Source of the DNA: CAZYCC01 sp964645985 | GTDB taxonomy: Bacteria > Bacillota > Clostridia > Oscillospirales > CAG-272 | Length of the DNA: 20,482 nucleotides | Reading direction: 5' to 3' | Assembly (NCBI GenBank): GCA_964645985.1 | Contig: CAZYCC010000024.1 | Location: forward strand, 1 to 20,482 | In this document: positions 1-7,105 of the stretch, piece by piece | Position numbering within the stretch: position 1 is the stretch's first letter | Layout of the letters: every line of letters starts with the position of its first letter | The notes under the pieces: model-generated | The model's database searches: none | The model's input: only the letters and a program-made list of their open reading frames with translations | What the model was told of the DNA's origin: nothing | Made by a program: the position numbers and the translations under genes

Positions 1-894
1 GACGCCCCCGCGAAGGACGCCATCCCAACGCCGGTCGGCAGCGCGCAGGAGTTAGAGAACGCGTTTGCGGATCCCGATGTTGGATATATCGAGCTGACCG
101 AGGATATTGACCTTGATGACGCAGGAAGTGAAGAATTTTTTGAGGTGCGTCCGGGAATGGTGATCGACGGAGGCGGGAAAGAGATTATCAGTCACTATTC
201 CAAAAAAAACGGAACGGAAAACGGCGTATTTTGGCTGGAACAGATCGGCGATGGGACAGAACCGACCGAACCGGCGGTGATTAAGAATGTGACCATCAAG
301 CACACCGACGAGGCGAACTATTCAGGTGCCGGTATTGTCCTCGGCAAAGGCCGCAGTGTCATTTTGGAGAATGTGATTATTCAGGGAGATTTCAAAACCG
401 GCTTGGTTTTAGAGGCGGGCACGCAAGCGACCGCTACCGACTGCACTATCGAAGGGCGCACCGGCGTCAAAATGAACGACATCCCGGGAAATAAGGTTGT
501 CTTCAATAACGTCACCATCAACGCGACCTACACGGCGACAAATGAAGATGTTTTCTGGGATGAAAGTTACCCTGACGAGAGTGAATACGATCCCAGTTAC
601 GGAACGTTCCTTGTGAACAATCCAACAAGCCTTACCGATGGCGCGATCAGCCTGACCGGCTGCCATCTCAACTCGACCTTTGACCCCGGTAGGTTTCAAA
701 AATCCCCGTACAGCATTCTCCTGAATGGGACCGACATCGAGAATAACCCGGAAACAATCAAGGCCCTTGAAACAAGAATCTTCGGTGTGAGCAGCATCGC
801 AGATCTCCTGAGCGCAAACGAGATCAAGATTAACGGCACTCCCGCGACCGAGGAGAACGTCTTCCTCGCGTACAGCTCCTTTTGGGATAGATAG
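1..894 (+). CDS. Right-handed beta-helix (pectate-lyase-like fold) protein, 5' end cut by the window
   Basis: The frame is open from base 1 to a TAG at 892-894, so about 297 C-terminal residues are present and the true start lies outside. The first visible part (a GSAQELENAF stretch followed by YIELTEDIDL) resembles the N-terminal cap of bacterial right-handed beta-helix domains. It is followed by irregular short beta rungs rich in N, T, V, I and G (VIDGGGKEI, PAVIKNVTIKH, VILENVIIQG, GVKMNDIPGN, VVFNNVTIN), as expected for a parallel beta-helix. No catalytic motif, LPxTG anchor or membrane helix is seen in the remaining part. Such proteins are usually exported surface or carbohydrate-associated proteins, but location and substrate are inference, because the signal-peptide region is missing. 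Codon choice is visibly less GC-rich than in all downstream genes, which may point to transfer or a different selection regime. It is isolated from uvrC by a hairpin terminator. Confidence 0.6.
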   Translation, partial: DAPAKDAIPTPVGSAQELENAFADPDVGYIELTEDIDLDDAGSEEFFEVRPGMVIDGGGKEIISHYSKKNGTENGVFWLEQIGDGTEPTEPAVIKNVTIKHTDEANYSGAGIVLGKGRSVILENVIIQGDFKTGLVLEAGTQATATDCTIEGRTGVKMNDIPGNKVVFNNVTINATYTATNEDVFWDESYPDESEYDPSYGTFLVNNPTSLTDGAISLTGCHLNSTFDPGRFQKSPYSILLNGTDIENNPETIKALETRIFGVSSIADLLSANEIKINGTPATEENVFLAYSSFWDR

Positions 895-972
895 TGCTTA
901 TCCCGCGGATTTTTCCCGCAAACCTTGCCAATCCATCCGCGCAATGACATCAGCCGCGCGATCAGCGCGGCG

Positions 973-1004
973 GAGAAACCCACCCCGGGAGGGGTGGGTT
1001 TCTC
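973..1004 (+). terminator. Strong hairpin terminator between the beta-helix gene and uvrC
   Basis: Perfect 14-bp inverted repeat: GAGAAACCCACCCC at 973-986, loop GGGA, and the exact complement at 991-1004. The 3' arm contains TTTCTC, so the U-rich part is inside the stem and only a few T follow. The symmetry (AAA on the 5' side, TTT on the 3' side) would let it act on both strands. It follows the beta-helix stop by about 80 nt. Confidence 0.8.
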
Positions 1005-1047
1005 TATCGTGGGGGGAGGCAGCGCTCCCCCCGCGCCGCTCTCTCTC

Positions 1048-1076
1048 TTGCCTCCCTCCCCGATTTGTGTTACACT
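1048..1076 (+). promoter_or_regulatory. Probable sigma-A type promoter of uvrC
   Basis: TTGCCT at 1048-1053 and TACACT at 1071-1076 with a 17-nt spacer, in the only relatively AT-rich patch between the terminator and uvrC. Transcription would begin near 1083, about 30 nt before the ATG at 1114. This argues against the alternative GTG at 1084, which would sit at the very 5' end of the transcript. Assigned by eye from the consensus. Confidence 0.5.
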
Positions 1077-1113
1077 ATCATAGGTGTTTCCCGTCTTTGC
1101 CTCTCGTTTTCCT

Positions 1114-2961
1114 ATGCCCTCTCCTCTTCCTTCCCTGCGCGCGCGGGCGGCGGAGCTGCCGCTTCTCCCCGGGGTGTACCTGATGAAGGACGCGGGCGGC
1201 GCGATTATTTACGTCGGCAAGTCCAAGGCGCTGCGCAACCGCGTCTCCTCTTACTTTGAGGAGGGCGCCGAGCACACCCCGAAAACCGCGCGCATGGTCT
1301 CGCTCGTGCGATCGTTTGACTACATCCTCTGCGACACCGAAATCGAGGCGCTCGCGCTCGAGAACAAGCTGATAAAGCTCCACCGCCCGAAATACAATAT
1401 CAAGCTGCGAGACGATAAGTCCTACCCCTACATTCGCCTCTTTCCCGGCAGCGCCGACGAGTGGCCGACTCTCACGGTGACGCGGCGGCGAAATAGCGAC
1501 GGCGCGCGCTATTTCGGCCCCTATCAAGGGATGGCGCACGCCTACGGCATTGTCGGCAGTTTGCGGCGCGCGCTCGGGCTGCCCTCCTGCAAGCGCCGCT
1601 TCCCCGGCGACATCGGCAAGGCGCGGCCGTGCCTATATGCGCAAATCGGCGAGTGCGCCGCACCCTGCACGGGAGAACTCTCGCGCGAGCAGTACGAGGA
1701 GCTGTTTGGTGAGGCGGAGGCGATTCTGCGCGGGGCGTCGCGCGGCGTGCGCGACGCGCTGTGGCGCGAAATGGAGGAGGCTTCGGCGAGGCAGCAGTAC
1801 GAGGCGGCGGCGGCGGCGCGAGACCGTTTGCGGGCGCTCGAGCGCCTCCTTGACAAACAAAAGACGGTAGGGTCCCCGGACGCCTTCTACGACGCGGCGG
1901 TGCTCTTTGAGGGGGAGACCTGCGCCTGCCTTGCCATCGCGCTCGTGCGCGAGGGGGTCCTCGCCGATACTTCCTTTACCATTCTCTCCTCCGACCTTCT
2001 CGCCGATGCCGCCGAGCGCGAGGAGGCGGTGCTCTCCGCCCTGTACGAGCTCTACCGCGCGCGCGAGGATATGCCGCGCGAGCTCGACCTCGATGTTGAG
2101 CTATCCGAGGACAACCGCGCGACGCTCGAGCGCTCGCTCTCGGCGATGGGGCGCGGGGAGGTGCGCCTTCGCCGCCCATATCGCGGCGACAAAAAGGAGA
2201 CCTGCCGCCTGCTCCTCGAGAATGCGGAGCAGAAGACGCGAGAGCACGAGGCGTCGCTACTGCGCGAGAGCCGCACGCTCGCGCGCCTCGCCGCCCTCCT
2301 TGGCCTTGAGGTTCTCCCCGAGCGCATAGAGGCGGTAGACATTTCTAACTTAGGGGACGAGATGATTACGGCAGGCCTCGTTCTCTTCGTGCACGGCGCG
2401 CCCGACAAGAGCGGCTACCGCACCTACAAAATTAGAGGCGTCTCCGGGCAGGACGACTACGCCGCGATGCGCGAGGCGATCTCTCGCCGCCTCGACCACG
2501 CCGACACGCAGCCCCTGCCGGACCTGCTGCTCCTTGACGGCGGGGTGGGCCATGTGCACACCATCCGCGCGCTCCTCGCGGAGCGGGGCGTCGAGCTGCC
2601 TATTTTCGGGATGGTCAAGGACGAATATCATAAGACGCGCACACTGACGGACGGCGAGGGCGAGATCGCCATCGCCGGCGAGACGGCGGTCTTCACGCTG
2701 ATTTACAAAATCCAAGAGGAGGTGCACCGCTACACGGTCGGGCGGATGATGCGCGGCAAGCGCAAGAGCCTGACGACCTCGGTGCTGACGAAAATTCCCG
2801 GTATCGGCGAGAAGAAAGCGACGGCTCTCCTGCGCGCGCTCGGCGGGAGCGCGGGCGTGCGGGAGGCGGACGAGGCGACCCTCGCCGCCATCCCCGGCAT
2901 CACGAAAAAAGACGCCACCGCCATCCGCCGCGCGGTCGAGGAGGGTCTGCTTGGAGAGTAA
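1114..2961 (+). CDS. uvrC: UvrABC nucleotide excision repair endonuclease subunit C
   Basis: UvrC makes the two incisions flanking a DNA lesion bound by UvrB. The 615-residue product has the full family order. An N-terminal GIY-YIG nuclease comes first (GVY at 20-22, YVGKSKALRNRV from 33). A UVR/UvrB-binding helix pair follows near residues 200-240 (REMEEASARQQYEAAAAARD). The RNase H-like 3' endonuclease core has VDISNLGDEM, PDKSGYRTYKI, LLLDGGVGHV and EEVHRY. Two C-terminal helix-hairpin-helix motifs close it (KIPGIGEKKATALL and AIPGITKKDATAIR). Length is normal for the family. The ATG at 1114 was chosen because homology starts shortly after it and a promoter lies just upstream; a GTG at 1084 in the same frame would add ten residues. 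There is no Shine-Dalgarno; the ATG follows a pyrimidine run (TCGTTTTCCT). It appears to be a single-gene unit. Confidence 0.96.
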   Translation: MPSPLPSLRARAAELPLLPGVYLMKDAGGAIIYVGKSKALRNRVSSYFEEGAEHTPKTARMVSLVRSFDYILCDTEIEALALENKLIKLHRPKYNIKLRDDKSYPYIRLFPGSADEWPTLTVTRRRNSDGARYFGPYQGMAHAYGIVGSLRRALGLPSCKRRFPGDIGKARPCLYAQIGECAAPCTGELSREQYEELFGEAEAILRGASRGVRDALWREMEEASARQQYEAAAAARDRLRALERLLDKQKTVGSPDAFYDAAVLFEGETCACLAIALVREGVLADTSFTILSSDLLADAAEREEAVLSALYELYRAREDMPRELDLDVELSEDNRATLERSLSAMGRGEVRLRRPYRGDKKETCRLLLENAEQKTREHEASLLRESRTLARLAALLGLEVLPERIEAVDISNLGDEMITAGLVLFVHGAPDKSGYRTYKIRGVSGQDDYAAMREAISRRLDHADTQPLPDLLLLDGGVGHVHTIRALLAERGVELPIFGMVKDEYHKTRTLTDGEGEIAIAGETAVFTLIYKIQEEVHRYTVGRMMRGKRKSLTTSVLTKIPGIGEKKATALLRALGGSAGVREADEATLAAIPGITKKDATAIRRAVEEGLLGE

Positions 2962-2974
2962 CCCACATCACATC

Positions 2975-3002
2975 TTGTTCAAGTAAATTCCACAAATAAT
3001 AC
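2975..3002 (+). promoter_or_regulatory. Possible promoter for the unit interrupted by the first gap
   Basis: TTGTTC at 2975-2980 and TAATAC at 2997-3002 with a 16-nt spacer, in a conspicuously AT-rich block (2970-3030) just after uvrC. It could drive the unknown ORF and coaD across the assembly gap. Only a consensus resemblance, with no independent support. The remaining bases up to the gap (3030-3212) hold no gene that I can support. Confidence 0.3.
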
Positions 3003-3212
3003 ATATTGTTCGTATTATCGCAACATCTTCTACACCCCCCGTGCGAACGCCGCGCCGCTCCCGTGAGCCTCTGCTCAAACGTGCGTTTCCCACCTCATAA
3101 CGCCTCGTTCAACCTCCAACACATCGCGTCTGCCTTATTCGTACAATTTTCGAGATAGCGCTCGCAGCGTGGGGGTGGTTTCACCGAAAACCGCGCAAAT
3201 GCGCGATTGCCG

Positions 3213-3312
3213 NNNNNNNNNNNNNNNNNNNNNNNNNNNNNNNNNNNNNNNNNNNNNNNNNNNNNNNNNNNNNNNNNNNNNNNNNNNNNNNNNNNNNNNN
3301 NNNNNNNNNNNN
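3213..3312. other. Assembly gap (100 N)
   Basis: Exactly 100 N, the conventional placeholder for a gap of unknown length. The flanking sequences share no obvious overlap, so real sequence, perhaps the body of the gene that ends at 3470, may be missing here. Confidence 0.99.
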
Positions 3313-3470
3313 GCGGGCGCGCCGTCGACCGCGCCGATTCTCCCGCCGAGGAGAAGCCGCCCGCCCCCGGGGGAGTTGCCGCCGCCGCGCCTGCCCGCCT
3401 CGCCGCTCCCGCGGGGAAAAGTGTTTCTGCCGCGCCGCGCGAACCCTTCGCCGGGGAGGCGCGGCGATGA
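3313..3470 (+). CDS. C-terminal tail of an unidentified ORF entering from the gap and overlapping coaD
   Basis: A frame open from the gap edge ends in TGA at 3468-3470 and overlaps the coaD start as ATGA, a 4-nt arrangement typical of translationally coupled genes. The roughly 50 visible residues are Ala/Pro/Arg-rich (for example PAEEKPPAPGG and APARLAAPAG) and carry no recognisable domain. From established gene order in Firmicutes, the gene directly before coaD is often rsmD (16S rRNA guanine methyltransferase), and this could be a low-complexity extension of it, but nothing in the sequence proves that. In such GC-rich DNA an open frame of this size can also occur by chance. Confidence 0.3.
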
Positions 3471-4015
3471 GCGCGCGGGACACTCTCCCCCCGCGCGGGG
3501 AGGACGCGCTCGCTCCTCTGCCGAGCGGGATAGCCGATGAGCCGGTGCTTGTCGCGGGGAGCTTTGACCCGGTGACAAACGGGCATCTCGCGCTGCTGCG
3601 CGAGGCGGCGGCGCACTACCGCGTCGTTTACGCAACGATTTTCGCTAATGAGGCAAAGAACGCCCTCTTTTCGCTCGAGGAGAGATTGCGCCTGCTCACG
3701 CTCGCCTGCGGGGAGATCTCATCGGCGAGGGTGGGAAGCGATGGTGGAATGCTCGCCGACTACGCGCGCGCGCGCGGCATTCGCGTCTCCCTGCGCGGCT
3801 ACCGCGATGAGGAGGACCTGCGCTACGAGCGCGAAATGGCGCTCTTCAACCATGCGCGCAACCCCGCGCTGCGCACGGTGCTGCTCCCCGCGCCGCCGGA
3901 TCTGCGCGAGGTACGGTCGAGCGCGGTGCGCGCCGCTCTTTCGCGCGATGACACCGCCGCCCTGCGCCGAATGCTGCCTCCGCCTGTCTATGACGAAATC
4001 CTGTCGATAAAATGA
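3467..4015 (+). CDS. coaD: Phosphopantetheine adenylyltransferase
   Basis: Catalyses the fourth step of coenzyme A synthesis, ATP + 4'-phosphopantetheine to dephospho-CoA + diphosphate, in the cytoplasm. The nucleotidyltransferase signature GSFDPVTNGH lies at residues 31-40, followed by the family blocks LRGYRDEEDLRYE and FNHA, and SSAVRAAL near the C-terminus in place of the usual ISST-type motif. The product has 182 residues against about 160 for most CoaD proteins; the excess is a Pro/Ala-rich N-terminus of about 26 residues before the first strand. The ATG at 3467 is supported by GGGGAGG at 3453-3459 with a 7-nt spacer and by its ATGA overlap with the preceding frame. A GTG at 3543 would remove the extension but has no ribosome-binding site. 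A terminator follows. Confidence 0.95.
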   Translation: MSARDTLPPRGEDALAPLPSGIADEPVLVAGSFDPVTNGHLALLREAAAHYRVVYATIFANEAKNALFSLEERLRLLTLACGEISSARVGSDGGMLADYARARGIRVSLRGYRDEEDLRYEREMALFNHARNPALRTVLLPAPPDLREVRSSAVRAALSRDDTAALRRMLPPPVYDEILSIK

Positions 4016-4041
4016 AGATAATATGTCTCTCAAAAGAACTC

Positions 4042-4084
4042 CCCGTAACGCCCCCTCCCCCCCGGAGGGGGTTTTCTTTACGGG
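4042..4084 (+). terminator. Intrinsic terminator after coaD
   Basis: CCCCCTCC at 4051-4058 pairs with GGAGGGGG at 4064-4071 around a C5 loop and is followed directly by TTTTCTTT. An outer CCCGTAA (4042-4048) can pair with TTACGGG (4078-4084), so the element may also work in the opposite direction. It closes the coaD unit and separates it from the dcw cluster. Confidence 0.8.
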
Positions 4085-4459
4085 ACCGCGCCCCTCCGCC
4101 TCGCCGCGTCCCCGTCACACTCCCTCCGCATACCCTCCGCTCGGGTTACCCCCGGTTCTCCCTCGCGAGGAGCTACACCCTGCACATCCCCCGTTTGTTT
4201 CCCACCGCGATATTTCCCGGCGCTCGCTCGCGGCGATAGCTCCGCCCCCGCCTCGTCCCGTCGCCACACCGCCGCACGCCCCCGTCGTGCGACCTTTGCG
4301 CCCCCGCGTCCCCTTCCGCTTCGCCGCGCCGCGCCTCCCGCGCGCCGATCCTTTTCCCGGTTTTCTTATTTTTCTTCCCAAGTGATTTGTTTGCATGCGC
4401 GAGAAGGGGGTTTTCCTGAATTTTTTTCGCAAAATCGGCATTTTTCGCGAAAATCCCTC
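4085..4459. other. Gene-free spacer before the mraZ promoter
   Basis: About 375 nt with no credible gene. The first 285 nt are C-rich; the open frames there, on either strand, give only Arg/Pro/Gly-rich composition without motifs. From about 4380 the sequence turns AT-rich and holds two near-identical words, TTTTTCGCAAAAT (4423-4435) and TTTTTCGCGAAAAT (4441-4454), just upstream of the -35 box. Confidence 0.6.
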
Positions 4460-4488
4460 TTGATTTTTTTGCGCAAGGCGACTATAAT
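4460..4488 (+). promoter_or_regulatory. Promoter of the dcw cluster (upstream of mraZ)
   Basis: TTGATT at 4460-4465, a 17-nt spacer, and a perfect TATAAT at 4483-4488. This is the best promoter match in the window and has AT-rich sequence upstream that could act as an UP element. The inferred start site is near 4495, giving mraZ a leader of about 210 nt. It is the expected position of the mra promoter. Confidence 0.8.
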
Positions 4489-4497
4489 GGAGCGGGG

Positions 4498-4533
4498 TGG
4501 GGGATTAGGATACCAAAATGGGAGGAAGTGGGA
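4498..4533 (+). promoter_or_regulatory. Probable MraZ operator (TGGGN direct repeats)
   Basis: TGGGA-GGAAG-TGGGA at 4519-4533: two direct repeats with the 5-nt spacing known for MraZ boxes. A further TGGGG lies at 4498-4502, 21 bp upstream of the first, so on the same DNA face. MraZ is known to bind TGGGN repeats near the mra promoter and repress its own operon. Here the repeats begin just past the inferred start site, a position suited to blocking the polymerase. A small hairpin (AGTGG 4527-4531 with CCACT 4535-4539) overlaps the same spot. Confidence 0.7.
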
Positions 4534-4703
4534 ACCACTCCCCTTTTTCCCATCCCCGAAATCGTCTTTCCCTGCGCCGCGCCCTCGCGCCGCGCTCGCG
4601 CGATCTCGCTGCGGCATATCCCGCGCTCGCGCCGCCGACCGTCCTTTCACGAATCCCCCGCGCGGGTTTTCGCGCCCCGCGCCGTTTTCTTTCGCTCTAT
4701 CCT

Positions 4704-5129
4704 ATGCTGACAGGTACCTTCGACCACACGGTGGACGATAAGGGCAGGCTCTTTCTTCCCGCGAAGATGCGGGAGGAGCTCGGGAGCGTGCTTTATCTGT
4801 CGCAGGGTTTAGAGCCCTGTATCCGCCTTTACTCCGAGCGCGAGTGGGAGGCGCTTGCCGAGAAGACCGCGGACATCCCGCTCTACACCGGGGGAGATCT
4901 CTTTCGCATTCTCTTTTCCGCCGCCGAGCGCGTCACGGTTGATTCCCACGGGCGCATTCTCCTGCCGCCCCGCCTCAAAGAATACGCCTCCATTTCGCCC
5001 GGCAGCGCGATTAAAGTGCTCGGCGCGGGGCGCTTCGCCGAGATTTGGGATGCAGAGAAGCTTGCCGCTCACCGCGCCGCCATCGACCGCGAGAGGGTTG
5101 TGGAGGCGCTGCGCTCAATAGGGCTGTAG
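4704..5129 (+). CDS. mraZ: Transcriptional regulator MraZ
   Basis: DNA-binding regulator at the head of the division and cell wall cluster. The 141-residue product has the two tandem SpoVT/AbrB-like swapped-hairpin modules of the family, each with a DxxxR signature: D11-R15 (VDDKGRLFLPAK) and D80-R84 (VDSHGRILLPP). It ends with the usual WDAEKLAAH segment. Known MraZ proteins form ring-shaped oligomers and repress their own operon through TGGGN repeats, and such repeats are found at 4498-4533. The start is set by homology (MLTGTFDHTVDDKGR). No Shine-Dalgarno precedes it; the ATG follows TCGCTCTATCCT. The stop lies 2 nt before the GTG of rsmH, so the two are probably co-translated. The same frame runs open upstream to about 4518 with no matching residues, and I regard that stretch as leader. 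Confidence 0.95.
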   Translation: MLTGTFDHTVDDKGRLFLPAKMREELGSVLYLSQGLEPCIRLYSEREWEALAEKTADIPLYTGGDLFRILFSAAERVTVDSHGRILLPPRLKEYASISPGSAIKVLGAGRFAEIWDAEKLAAHRAAIDRERVVEALRSIGL

Positions 5130-5131
5130 CG

Positions 5132-6058
5132 GTGTCCTACCACACCCCGGTTCTCCTGCGCGAGGTGCTGCGCGCGCTCGCTGTCACCCCCGACGGGATT
5201 TATTTTGACGGGACGGTGGGCGGAGGCGGCCACAGCGAGGCCATAGCGCGAGTCCTCACGAGCGGGCACTTATTCGCGCTTGATCGGGACGAGGACGCGC
5301 TCGCGGCGGCGGGGGAGCGGCTCGCCCCTTACGCCGACCGCGTTACGCTTCTTCGGGGAGACTTTCGCGACGCTGAGAGGATTTTTTTCGAGCAGGGCGT
5401 GCTCTCGCTTGACGGGGCGCTGCTCGACCTCGGCGTTTCCTCGCACCAGTTCGATGACCCGGCGCGCGGCTTTTCGTATCACGCCGACGCGCCGCTCGAT
5501 ATGCGCATGGATCGAAGCGGGGGGATTACCGCCGCCGATGTCATCAATACCTACACCGAGCGGGATCTGTCGCGCATTCTCAGCAGCTACGGCGAGGAGC
5601 GCTACAGCGCCCGCATTGCCCGCGCCATCGTCCGAGAGCGCGCTCGCGAACCCATCACCTCCACCGCGCGCCTTGCCGAGATTATCCGATCGGCCGTTCC
5701 TCCCGCCGCGCGCGAGGACGGACACCCCGCGCGGCGATCCTTTCAGGCGATCCGCATTGAGGTGAACCGGGAGCTTGACGCCATCGAGCCGGCGCTGTGC
5801 GCCATCGTTCCGCTCCTGCGCGAGGGGGCGCGCCTCGCGGTTATCACCTTCCATTCCTTAGAGGATCGCGCGGTCAAGCGAGTTTTCGCGCAGTTCGCGC
5901 GCGGCTGCACCTGCCCGCCCGACTTCCCGGTTTGCGTCTGCGGCGGCAAGTCCCGCGGGCGCGCGCTCCCCTCGGTCACACCGGGGCAGGAGGAGCTTGC
6001 CGCCAACCCCCGCGCGCGCAGCGCCCGCCTGCGCGTCTTTGAAAAGCACGAGGCGTGA
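5132..6058 (+). CDS. rsmH: 16S rRNA (cytosine-1402-N4)-methyltransferase
   Basis: SAM-dependent methyltransferase that modifies C1402 in the ribosomal decoding centre (formerly mraW). The 308-residue product has the normal family length. The SAM motif DGTVGGGGHS is at 26-35, the acidic LDRDEDAL at 50-57, LLDLGVSSHQF from 98, HPARRSFQAIRIEVN at 198-212 and ITFHSLEDR at 238-246. A Cys-rich segment follows (CTCPPDFPVCVCG, 259-271; four Cys), as often seen in this family. The GTG at 5132 is chosen because it directly precedes the conserved SYHTPVLL start and lies 2 nt after mraZ. The frame is open upstream inside mraZ, but those residues match nothing. No good Shine-Dalgarno is seen, so translation is probably coupled to mraZ. 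A 280-nt non-coding spacer follows. Confidence 0.96.
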   Translation: MSYHTPVLLREVLRALAVTPDGIYFDGTVGGGGHSEAIARVLTSGHLFALDRDEDALAAAGERLAPYADRVTLLRGDFRDAERIFFEQGVLSLDGALLDLGVSSHQFDDPARGFSYHADAPLDMRMDRSGGITAADVINTYTERDLSRILSSYGEERYSARIARAIVRERAREPITSTARLAEIIRSAVPPAAREDGHPARRSFQAIRIEVNRELDAIEPALCAIVPLLREGARLAVITFHSLEDRAVKRVFAQFARGCTCPPDFPVCVCGGKSRGRALPSVTPGQEELAANPRARSARLRVFEKHEA

Positions 6059-6338
6059 CCCGCGCCCCCGCGAGCCGCCTCGCTGCTGCCGCGCCGATCG
6101 CTCCGGGCACCCGCCGCCGATAACTTTCCCGCGCGCACTGTCCTGAGCGCGCCGACCGTTCCCCAACCCGCACGCAACTCCCCCGCGCGTCTACCCGCCG
6201 GTAGTCCCCCCGCAAGCGGCACCGCTGCCGCGTGGGAATCCCCCCGGAAACTCCCCGCGCGCAGCGCCCGCCGCTGCCGCGCGCGACACCGATACTTCCG
6301 ACTTCCCCCCATTTTCCCCACCCGCAAGGAGGCGCGCG
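6059..6338. other. C-rich, gene-free spacer between rsmH and ftsL
   Basis: About 280 nt, dominated by C and poor in A and G runs (many CCCCCGCG and CCGCC words), with no credible gene on either strand. The final bases contain the AAGGAGG ribosome-binding site of ftsL at 6326-6332. Such a C-rich, G-poor transcript resembles Rho loading (rut) sequence, which is inference. Confidence 0.5.
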
Positions 6339-6941
6339 ATGGCGAAAAGCGACAATCGAATGGCGCGGGACCGCCGCGCGGCGGCAGCCCCCGCGCAAAA
6401 GAGAACCTCCGCCCCCGCCCGCACCTCCTCCCCCGCGCGCGTCAACGACGAGCGCGGGCGCGAGATCGTCCTCGGCGAGAGCTCCCTGGCCACGCTCGCC
6501 CCGCCGGCAAAGCCCAAGGTCTACACGGTGCGCGCGAAGGAAAAGAAAAAGATCTCCCCCGGGACGATTTTTCTCGTTCTGCTGTGCATGGTCATTTTGA
6601 TGCTCTTCGTCATCAACGAGGTCAAGGTCAACGAGGTGACGCGCGAGGTGAACGCACTGGGCGACGAGATAAACGCCCTGCGCTCGGAGGCGACAGACCT
6701 CACCGATCGCCTATCGCGCAAGAACACCTCCTCGGAACTCGAGGAGCGCGCGCAGCAGATGGGGCTGCTCAAGAGCGGGGATCTCTCGAGCGTGACCGTG
6801 CACATCCCGCGCGAGGACACGGTGGAGAAATACGACGAAAAAGAGGAGGATGAGGGCGTGCTGACCTCGGTCCTCTCCGCTATCGGCAGCAACATCCGCG
6901 ACGGCGAGGGCCTCATTCATCCCCCCGCCCCGGAGCAGTAA
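6339..6941 (+). CDS. ftsL: FtsL/DivIC-type cell division protein
   Basis: Bitopic divisome protein that links FtsQ/DivIB to the FtsW-PBP synthase complex. The 200 residues divide into a long basic, Ala/Pro-rich cytoplasmic N-terminus (1-73), one membrane helix (about 76-93, GTIFLVLLCMVILMLFVI), and a heptad-rich periplasm-side coiled coil (about 95-140). The typical end block LEERAQQMGLLKSGDLSSV follows, then an acidic tail (EKEEDEG). The FtsL family is recognised by this architecture and by its place between rsmH and the PBP rather than by strict sequence. Most members have about 90-130 residues, so both tails are long here. The start is well supported by AAGGAGG at 6326-6332, 6 nt before the ATG. 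A DivIC-like assignment cannot be excluded. Confidence 0.85.
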   Translation: MAKSDNRMARDRRAAAAPAQKRTSAPARTSSPARVNDERGREIVLGESSLATLAPPAKPKVYTVRAKEKKKISPGTIFLVLLCMVILMLFVINEVKVNEVTREVNALGDEINALRSEATDLTDRLSRKNTSSELEERAQQMGLLKSGDLSSVTVHIPREDTVEKYDEKEEDEGVLTSVLSAIGSNIRDGEGLIHPPAPEQ

Positions 6942-6965
6942 CGCGCCGCCCCGCGCCCCGCGCCC

Positions 6966-7065
6966 NNNNNNNNNNNNNNNNNNNNNNNNNNNNNNNNNNN
7001 NNNNNNNNNNNNNNNNNNNNNNNNNNNNNNNNNNNNNNNNNNNNNNNNNNNNNNNNNNNNNNNNN
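6966..7065. other. Assembly gap (100 N)
   Basis: Exactly 100 N between ftsL and the PBP gene. Both edges are low-complexity CCGCGCCC repeats, sharing about 8 nt, so the assembly probably broke on simple C-rich sequence. There is no sign of a missing gene, since both neighbours are complete. Confidence 0.99.
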
Positions 7066-7105
7066 CCGCGCCCCCCCGTTTTCCCTCTTTTGAAAGGAAC
7101 CGCCT

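Noticed and set aside
4115..4441. Minus-strand frame in the coaD-mraZ spacer with a Lys/Arg-rich product
   Set aside because: Only biased composition (Arg, Gly, Lys); no ribosome-binding site, no motif, and the region contains the upstream part of the mraZ promoter.
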